Assembly: GCF_016086655.4 (NCBI RefSeq)
Contig: NC_052135.2
Span: 20,240,363 to 20,304,362, forward strand
Source: Lepeophtheirus salmonis
Taxonomy: Eukaryota > Arthropoda > Copepoda > Siphonostomatoida > Caligidae
Reading direction: 5' to 3'
Length of the DNA: 64,000 nt
Below the pieces are notes generated by a model, which was not told the origin of the DNA, made no database searches, and saw only the letters and a list, made by a program, of their open reading frames with translations. The position numbers and the translations under genes are program-made. This document shows, one piece after another, positions 56,396-64,000 of the stretch (positions are counted from its first letter, which is position 1; the number at the start of each line of letters is the position of its first letter).

Positions 56396-57030
56396 TATAG
56401 AGGGGCGTCCGCAAGGGTGGGCTGTAGCCCTCCCCAAATTATGGAATTTTTGCTTTTTACTAGAAAATTTAATTAAATTTTTGAATTTTAATTTTTTTTG
56501 AAAAATATAATTTTCTCTGAATAGCTATGAATTTTTCAAATTTTGTTATCAGCTGTGAATTTTAACTTTTTTTTTTTTTAAAAGTGATATCTTTTGAAAA
56601 TAGTAATGCATTTTTGATTTTTTTGGCAAAAAATTTAATTTTTTACATAGTAACAATGGATTTTAGAAAATTTTTTCCAAAAATTATATTTTTTTCGTGA
56701 AAAGCTGTAGATTAAAAAAAAAAAAAAGTAATTTGAATTCAACCAATCAACGTTCAGAACGATGATAAAGGGAAAAGAAGCAGAAAAATCAAATCGACAG
56801 CGGACAACAATATATAATGTAATTTTAATTTTTTATGTTAGTCAGGTATCGTTGTGTTGATTGTTGAGGGACTCAACAATTACATGAAAAAAATAATGGA
56901 GTGATACAATTCAACCTATAAAAAACAAGCTTGTAACAATTTCATACTTTATTACCGTAAAAAACATTTCCAAAAATGTATAAAAAGTGGTTATTATAGA
57001 AAAATTTCCCCCCGCCAGGCTACTTCACAG
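56396..57030 (+). repeat. Family E element with nested family F segment
   Basis: The left edge (GGGGCGTCCGCAAGGGTGGG, then CTGTAGCCCTCCCC) and right edge (TTTCCCCCCGCCAGGCTAC) enclose periodic GAAAAATTT-type sequence as at 20780. From 56735 to 56900 a family F block (CAACGTTCAGAACGATGATA, GAAGCAGAAAAATCAAATCG) interrupts it. Confidence 0.55.
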
Positions 57031-57059
57031 ACAAATGACTAAAAACTTCAATGTAATCA

Positions 57060-58750
57060 ACTACAAAAAGCTTGCTTTGTTGGGGAGTACATTCGTTTTA
57101 ACTTGTTATTAAGTTGGTCTTCAAGGGTCTATAATCAGAGAGATCTCCCATCTAGCCCAAGTTTTGAGTGCGCCTGAGACTGTGAATTAGAGAATCATAT
57201 TGCTATTTGTTGAAAAGTATACTGCTTTCTCTGTAACTTGCCTTCACTTTGTATAAATCATCACAATACCTATTTAGATTTGTAGGGACCAAGGAAATTG
57301 ATTATATACTTGGAGATATGGGTGAACTAATAACATAACTCAAAATTAAGAAACTGAACATTAAAACATAGAAGAACCTCCTCCGTCCAATTATTAAAAC
57401 GTCCAACTAACCAATTTTTCAAGACCTTTAATATCTAAAAAGATGAGATTTACACCCATTAATGATAATCCAATCATCAATCACTCTAAGATATTATTTC
57501 AATTTCCATCTAGCATGTGCAAGTGTCAAAAAGAAAATTAAGAAATAAGGTAAATAATATTTTGGCTGATATGAATGAACTAGTAACTCTACATCTGAAG
57601 CTTATCAACCACTTGTGAAAGTGACTATTATTTAAAGATAATGAACATAATTTTGATCTGGATACACAACTTTATCCAAAGAATCTGAGACATGTCGATG
57701 AGTTCATAAAAGATAAGAGTCTTGCTATGATAGTATGTAATGGAATCTGCGTCTGAACTTGGTTCAATGATAACTCATGCTGGGACAATACAACAAAGAA
57801 GGGTGTTGGGAAGTTTTCTGTTGCAGGCTTACACATTAGTCAACATGTACATTTTCTCTTGCATTTGATAAGAGTAGAAAGATAATCAAAGGAGAATATA
57901 GCTTACAAGTGCAAACTGATGTTTAAAATTTAATGGACTGTTACACAAAAAGACCCAAAGAACATATATGAAATTATATATTTGACCTATTCAACACAGC
58001 GCAATAAAGGTTTTACCGCTATAGACATGTTTAAAATTGAAAGTCAAGGTTGTTAATTATTCTATGGTACTCACGCCACACTTGGGTTCTGTTCAGTTAT
58101 GAATAAAAAACTCTTGATGATTGAGAGAAACGTGAATTTGGAAGTGATCAAAAATATTGATCACACTTCTGTCACGAATATTTCTTTGGATAAAATGTAT
58201 GGATAAGTGGATTATCACCTTTTCAAGCTTAAACAACTTGAAGCTGTAAGTCAAAGACTGATATTCCAAAAGTAATAAAGGGATCGGATGTATCAATTAG
58301 AAATTTTTATTAGGAGACAACAAAGACACATGAGTTAAAAATGACATTGAGTGAAAAAAATGATGGAAAGGTTTTAAAATGGTGCAATTGAAAAAGATAC
58401 CTTAGTCATTAAAAAAAGTGTCAACCGACTAATGCTTTTAAAAAGTTGAAAGTAGAGAGCAGTCGTTTCACAAATGTTGGTGAAATATATGTTTACATCA
58501 AATACAGTAAAAAAGATTAAAAAAAGAAGCAAAATAAATTAAAAATAGAAGTTTCATGTGCAAGAGAATCTTTGAAATTCCTTCCCAAAACGAACCCCTT
58601 CTTCAGAATACAAGTGAAGAAAAGGAAAGAAAAAACTGCTGAAGAATACCTTATTGCATTTAAAATAGTATCGGGGAAAGAACTGATCCAACAGAAAGTA
58701 TCTCCATTGAACAGCTTATAAATTCTATGAAGAAAATCTATCAGCTATAC
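57060..58750 (+). pseudogene. Decayed coding-like region, identity unknown
   Basis: The composition is higher in C+G than the flanks, and short plus-strand segments read like eroded protein: HVDEFIKDKSLAMIVCNG near 57690, KKGVGKFSVAGLHISQHVHF near 57795, NLEVIKNIDHTSVTNISLDK near 58135 and AEEYLIAFKIVSGKELIQ near 58640. Stops and frame changes separate them. I recognise no family. An old transposon gene or processed copy is likely. The minus-strand frame at 58093-58296 is probably a shadow. Confidence 0.35.
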
Positions 58751-59640
58751 ATAGTAATATTTCATATATTAAGTATTTTATCTATATAGCCATTTTATAA
58801 ATAACATTAATCTAGAGCTACAAATTATTCCTATATATTACAGATATAGAATATACATTGAGTATATGTTGAATTATATATTTATAAATGGTTAATTTAA
58901 TGTCTAAGGTACTTAAAGCTCATTAGGTAGGCAAAATATAGATTTGAAGAAAACAGCAAAATTTTCCTATATTTTCTTTTGAACTTGGTAGGGACAAAAT
59001 TTAATTTAAACATGATGTATTATACATTTTTGGAAATGGTTTTTTCAGTATAACAGCATAGTACTGGTACAGGAAGATTATCGATAACTTTTCAAAAAAA
59101 AAAAACTTTAGTTATCACCCAACCCTAATTACATATTACTTTTGTCAGCTCCTCAGTTTCTTGTAAACTAGAAAAATTGATAATTTTATCATACATAATT
59201 GTCATCATATGATTGTAAATTAATTTAAGAGCTCATCTCTGGCAATGTTGTCCCTTGTTATCCAAGACATTACTGTATATGTGGTGTGCAAAAACAAAAA
59301 CAATTGTGAACAAAAATTAAGAAGAATTCCAAATTTATTGTTTTACTTACAAAATATAAATGACTCATTATTTAATTCACTTTTTTCGTTCAATCATGGG
59401 TTTCAAATTATTCATTTATGCGACGGATTTAGGTACATAGGAACATTTACTATAGTCCTGACCCTCCATTTGATACATAGAATACTTTGGTTAGTTACCC
59501 ATAGTCTTTTTAGTAGAATCTATTTTATCCGATTATATATAACTGATCTATAATTTTTACGATCTTTAAGTGCAATCTGCTGCGTCTTCCTATGATTATT
59601 CAGAGTAATTTATTAATTGAAAAGTAAGATTATTCGATTC
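58751..59640. other. Gene-free stretch
   Basis: The frame at 59245-59553 is open for 102 codons but shows no domain. I see no splice-framed exon. Confidence 0.4.
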
Positions 59641-59714
59641 AAAATACAAATGTAATCCAGCTCACTTTTGAGAAAAATAATCGCAACTTGCATATGTGTT
59701 GATGGGCTACATAT
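59641..59714 (+). repeat. Family A right-end fragment
   Basis: AAATGTAATCCAGCTCACTT, TTGAGAAAAATAATCGCAAC and TGTGTTGATGGGCTACATA are the terminal 70 bases of family A. The rest is absent. Confidence 0.65.
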
Positions 59715-59929
59715 TGAAATATTTATTAATATTGCAACACCTTACAGTGAAACACAATACTATAAAATTTCTATTTTTATTCAAAATAATAAATGAAAAG
59801 TTTTTAAAAAACTTATAACAAACTTACTTTTAAAAAGGATGAAACCTGAGACAAAAAAATTCTCGAAGCTAAGTTAGATGATGAAAGTATGACTCACATT
59901 TGTATTATTGGTAAGGATAGCTTTTTTGT

Positions 59930-60310
59930 AGAGAACAAACTGAGTTAGTGATTAGAGAAGGGAAAAAAAGCATTGCATGTTCTCTTTCTTCTTTTTTGTT
60001 TATTATTTATTAGATCGTCGTGGTGTTAACTTCTTCCTCTGAGGTAAGCATTCTCACCTATCGTTGGCGTAAATTGTTTTAGAAATGAATAATAATAATA
60101 TATAAATTTAAATTGATTAAATTAGGATATTTTCTCTTAACTAATACTATTTTAAATACAGAAGGCTCTTCTTTTGTAGAATTAATTCATTTTCTCCCCC
60201 AAAATCATGTAACAAACAGCTGATATTACAAGGGTTTTAATTCAGTTATAACATAAATTTTGCTTCCGCCTTCTTCTCGCGCTCTTTCAAATATGCAATT
60301 TCTAGTTATT
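59930..60310 (+). repeat. Family D block, copy 3
   Basis: It contains TTTTTTGTTTATTATTTATT, GTGTTAACTTCTTCCTCTGA, CACCTATCGTTGG and the C+G-rich TTCTCGCGCTCTTTC. These parallel 35850-36120 and inversely 7490-7650. Confidence 0.55.
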
Positions 60311-60849
60311 TGTACATGTACTCTATATACCTAAGTATAAATATTTATATAATATGTAGGGGTGGCCTTTTCAAATTGTTTTTGAATTACAAATATCGCT
60401 ACTAGTATCAGAAATGACGCTTTAATTGACATCGTAACAATGATTTTTGTTTCAAGGTAGACAAAATTTGTTTAATAATTTTTTCTTTTAAATGCACGAG
60501 AGAGACGATATGGAAGCTCAAAGATTAATAACTAAAACCATTATGATTTTTCAAACATAGTACTATAAAAATTCAGAAAAAATAAATGTATATTTGGAAT
60601 TTTTGAAGCCAGTTATGGGTCTGTAATGTCTTCCCAAAACCAAAATACTTAGATAGAAGGTATATCAGTCATCATTTTTTCTACCACGCTGAGGAGACTT
60701 GACGTAATGAAGATACATTTGATTTATTTTCGCCCCTGGGTTGACTGTGCAAAATATATGTAGTCCTTATCTATATTAATACGATGTATACTAATTACGT
60801 CACGAAACTATACTTGCTTTTCATTCTTTTCTTTCCATCCAGGTATCTT
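60311..60849. other. Gene-free stretch
   Basis: I see no feature. Confidence 0.45.
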
Positions 60850-61155
60850 GCCCAAATAAGAGGTTACTCTTAAAAAGATTGAGGTGTCCAATCATATTGT
60901 TTTGAAAGTGCAATCATGGTATAAGTACAACACGAAACCCTTATGGGACATGAAAAGTTCGCCTCATATGAACCCCATGGCTTTGTTTTTTTCATGTAAT
61001 GAATAGTTCAGAGAAAGGACAATGAAGTTTTCAGAACGAACAAGGATAGCCTATCGATCCATATAAAGCCATTTTAGAACAAACCCCAAGAGAATCCGTC
61101 TGGGCCACATCCAAAGCTGTAACAAAGCGCTCGACGAAAGTCATCATGACCAAAA
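60850..61155 (+). pseudogene. maT-type (Tc1/mariner) transposase C-terminal fragment
   Basis: Plus-strand pieces read WYKYNTKPLWDMKSSPHMNP MALFF, a degraded form of the third catalytic block (normally W-PP-SPD-x-NP-x-D; the Asp is lost here). After frame changes they continue as AILEQTPRESVWATSKAVTK then RSTKVIM, which matches the C-terminal region of maT/DD37D transposases from memory. The N-terminal two thirds are absent. A hAT-like element begins just downstream at 61167. Confidence 0.55.
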
Positions 61156-61166
61156 TTTATTAGTAT

Positions 61167-62051
61167 TAGGGGTGTACCGATGTATCGAAATCGTCAAGAG
61201 TCGGCTTTATTTTAAAGGATTAGAATCGATTATCGGAATCAGCTCAATAGTGTCGATTCCGCCGATACCTGTTGTTACTACTTATTTATATACATTATTA
61301 AGAAAAAAGAAAATTCTAATTATATTATTTCAAAAGGTCATTGGTCAACCTATAAATGGAAGTGAGGATCATATTATGGACCAACTTAGATTTAAGACCA
61401 GGGGGACCTATAGGGACCTAGATAAAACTATTTTTTCTTTAATTTTTATTTTAACTTATGATAAGTGCAATAATAATACTCCACCTGTTTGTAAAACCTA
61501 TTATCCACATGTGAATAACCATTTTTTTTTTGTGATGGTAAAAGCTATGCAAATTACACTCAATAGCTAATTAGTGGGGATTAAGTCAAGTTACATTGTT
61601 TACTTAACAATAGAGTTCATGACTAACTTATCAGAGCAAGCAAACCTGAAATATATAATTTATTATGGGGAGGCAAGGCAAAAAACTGAAAAACATGTGG
61701 AGAATATGTTTTACAAACAGAGGGCAGAATAGACCTGCATTACAAAATTCTATTAAAAATGAAAGTCTACTCAGAAGTGCAGGCAATATATATGAACCAA
61801 CTAGGAATAAATTGACTCCTCAACATAGACTCACATATTAAACCATTTTATTTCAAAATTATTTATAACTAATTATAATCATTATTAGGATTGATATATT
61901 TATTTCTTTTCTTTTCCAGCCCTAATTAATAAAAAGTTAAACATAAAAAAAGTAAACCATTTTTTTATTTGTTTATGTAATTTTGTATACATAGTATTAA
62001 TAAAGAATCGAAATTGGTATTAGATAAAACTTTGATATCGGTACGTCTCTA
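61167..62051 (+). mobile_element. hAT-like element, internally deleted
   Basis: The ends are TAGGGGTGTACCGATGTATC and inversely TAGAGACGTACCGATATCAA. Flanks ATTAGTAT (61159-61166) and ATTATTGT (62052-62059) match at six of eight positions, consistent with an old 8-bp duplication. Near 61780 a short frame reads AGNIYEPTRNKLTPQHRLTY, recalling the start of the C-terminal dimerisation domain of Ac-like hAT transposases. The rest of the transposase is not recognisable. A 132-codon frame (61172-61570) starts in the inverted repeat and has no identified domain. Confidence 0.7.
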
Positions 62052-62762
62052 ATTATTGTAGTTTTTCCAATCGGCTAATTCAACTTTAACTAATTTTAAA
62101 TTTACTATGGGACCGTTTAAAAAATGGTATGTTGTAGGTGATGGAGTTTTTATACATTTCCTTTTCTCGAACATCAAAAAAGTTGTATTTATATTTAAAG
62201 TCATAAATTCTACATTACAATTGTATGTATATTACAATGCAGATTATTATGTAAAAAAATCCATTATTATTATTTGTGTAAAACTTTATTCGAGATATTG
62301 TATAAAAACTGATTTTGAGAGGGGAAAATATATGTTCCAATTCCTCGTATGTTCGTTATTTTTTTTTTTAAAAGGTGATCAAAAATATATTATTTTCTAA
62401 AAAAAAAGAACCAAATTTTTTATTGAAAAAAAATAAATTGTTATGCATTGAAGAAGATGTGTCTTTCATCTTTAATGTGCTTAATAGTATATTAAGCATA
62501 GTCATAGTGTAGTGTTCCTACGTTTTCTTCCTTCAGCGTAATGACTAGAAAGTGAGCTTCCTTTTTTAAGGGCTAATTAGCCTTGATATGTTGCTGATGG
62601 GGCTTAAAATGCCTGATTAAGTAATAAATGTGTCGTTACATCTCTCAAAAGAACGTCACTAATCTTGGAGAGGATGGCTGATTTTGTTTTGACTCATAGC
62701 TACCTAGTTCTTCTGAGCATAAGAAAATAGCTAATGTATCCTGGATAAAAAATCTATGTATT
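62052..62762. other. Gene-free stretch
   Basis: The frame at 62107-62400 is Tyr/Ile/Val-rich without recognisable domain. I see nothing else. Confidence 0.4.
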
Positions 62763-63445
62763 TTGGGGATGTAAAAAAAATAACGACTGAAAATAAACAT
62801 GGTAACCCTGACAATTTGGATAATGTTTTGGAGGAAAGCAGATTAGTTGTGATGGCATTTAATTAGATCAGCTACAATCAGTTGTGACAAAAGATGAGGG
62901 GAGGAAGGAAATAAACAAGGACATTGACAAGAATTACTCCGATGTCGATCCTGAATTGTAATCCAGTTATAACTCGGCAACAAATCCTCCAGATTACTTT
63001 CCGTCTTTAATGAGCACAGACGATGGTTTAATCAAGTTTTGAATGTATTAGGAGAGAAAGTTCACTACTCAGGAGTTAAACAAAAATGGCATCTGCCTAC
63101 GAAAGAAAATTTGTTCTTGAGATTACTAATTAAAAAAAAAAAAACAATAAAAAACTGAACAGTTAATAACGATCTATAGTGAAAGACGAGTAATAATTCT
63201 GAAGGTTTGTTGTAAAATTTTTTCATTGTTAGTCCTTGTTAGTCTTAGATTTTTTTCATATATCATTGCTAGATAAAGCAAATTTTGTGTTTATTTCTCT
63301 CATCCAATAGTTGTTCATAGCCATTCTAATGAAATGTCATGGGAGTTTAACTGCTCTCCTCCCTAATATTATTCAAACTGTCATGATGACCTTGTTAATT
63401 TTCAGTTTCTTTTAATTAATATATTTGCAGGTTATAGTATTTTAA
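62763..63445 (+). repeat. Family C element, copy 6, with long inverted arms
   Basis: The left end region GGGGATGTAAA is followed by ATGGTAACCCTGACAATTTG. An arm of about 160 bp (62790-62950) recurs inversely at about 63230-63395: GGATAATGTTTTGGAGGAAA against inverse GAATAATATTAGGGAGGAGA. The centre holds the core TACTCCGATGTCGATCCTG and TGAGCACAGACGATGG. The right side passes into sequence shared with 31880-31935. Confidence 0.65.
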
Positions 63446-63448
63446 TCT

Positions 63449-63871
63449 GTGGTAATAGAAGACTTAGGTAGGAATTTTTTTCGCAAAAATGAAAAAAAAA
63501 AGGCGTTTTTTATTGAAAATAAAGAGGGATCATCTATTAGGAAATACAATTTAGAGCATGTTGGTGTTTATACTATTGTCATCAAATTTGGGTTTAAAGA
63601 GCATCAATTAAATGGAATTAATCCTACATTTGTTTTGGGAGAGGCGTATTTTCCTCTAAGTATCCCTTTGATGTTAGAGTACGGCTTAAGAAAATTACAA
63701 CCCTATTCTTTGAAAAGTGCTGGGGGTAATGGCATAAATATTAATTTAAGGATCAAAGGAATCGATAAAATAAGTTTTTACAGGAAAAATAAGTTTACTA
63801 TAGAGTTGACTAACACTTTTAAAAGTATAAATGAAAGTAAGGCAGTTGAAGTAATTATGAGAAATAACTAG
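63449..63871 (+). CDS. Unidentified 140-codon frame
   Basis: The longest protein-like frame in the window that I cannot assign. It opens with GTG after an in-frame stop (63443), so the true start is unknown. The composition is mixed rather than low complexity: DLGRNFFRKNEKKKAFFIEN, then alternating hydrophobic stretches such as VGVYTIVIKFGF and YFPLSIPLMLEYGL, then GGNGININLRIKGIDKISFY and a stop. Alternating patterns suggest beta structure. Beyond the stop another frame (from 63861) stays open to the window edge with a hydrophilic tail (NPSDKLAGGKYQSGQRNTPD), so a frameshift or exon change is possible. It lies directly after a family C element. Host gene, transposon gene or endogenous viral sequence cannot be told apart. 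Confidence 0.4.
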   Translation: MVIEDLGRNFFRKNEKKKAFFIENKEGSSIRKYNLEHVGVYTIVIKFGFKEHQLNGINPTFVLGEAYFPLSIPLMLEYGLRKLQPYSLKSAGGNGININLRIKGIDKISFYRKNKFTIELTNTFKSINESKAVEVIMRNN

Positions 63872-64000
63872 TCATTATCCAAAAAAGAATCCTTCAGACA
63901 AATTGGCTGGGGGTAAATATCAAAGTGGACAGAGGAATACACCGGACAGTGATTACTCCTCTACAAAGGAGAGAAACCAGTCCAAAAGAGCTTATCTCAG

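Noticed and set aside
61172..61570. 132-codon plus-strand frame
   Set aside because: It begins inside the inverted end of a hAT-like element and includes low-complexity stretches. I recognise no transposase domain in it.
1..64000. tRNA genes, rRNA genes and CRISPR arrays
   Set aside because: I looked for tRNA B-box-like GGTTCGAATCC motifs, rRNA-like blocks and regularly spaced short repeats and found none that hold up.

Overview
This window looks like gene-poor, A+T-rich (about 70 % by eye, not computed) nuclear DNA of an animal, most likely an arthropod. The mix of elements fits a copepod genome such as a salmon louse, but that is inference from memory and was not searched. There is no bacterial gene organisation: no operons, no ribosome-binding sites, no long open frames. 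No intact protein-coding gene, tRNA or rRNA is visible. The longest open frames are transposase fragments or chance frames.

The window is mainly a stack of decayed DNA transposons and short non-autonomous inverted-repeat elements. In order, the recognisable transposase relics are: a hAT/Charlie-like deletion derivative with an 8-bp target duplication (2139-2760); a maT-type Tc1/mariner fragment (minus strand, 14405-14683); a Merlin relic (18797-19618); a mariner deletion derivative with inverted ends (28888-29411); a non-LTR retrotransposon RNase H tail (37520-37897); a P-type element with THAP domain and 40-bp inverted ends (44486-47448), interrupted by a nested 619-bp hAT-like element with its own target duplication (46044-46662); a second mariner (52217-53050); another maT fragment (60850-61155); and a hAT-like element (61167-62051).

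Between them lie several short repeat families, named here A to G. A is about 440 bp with TGTCAACA-type ends. B is 400-600 bp with TAGTGTTGG ends, and three copies show near-perfect 8-bp target duplications. C has TAGGGxTGCAAATCC ends and a conserved core. D is a C+G-rich motif block. E has CCCC-rich ends with a periodic A/T core. F is a segment nested in E and B. G has TGTAGGGGAGA ends. Several are nested in or abut one another.

A few short stretches look like possible host exons, with splice-site-like flanks and better codon composition than their surroundings: a possible signal-peptide or membrane exon plus terminal exon at 42342-43238 (plus), an exon pair at 25158-26143 (minus), and single candidates at 27654-27715 and 17340-17387. 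A small intact frame lies at 22318-22467. An unidentified 140-codon frame at 63449-63871 runs on in another frame to the window edge. These are candidates, not established genes.
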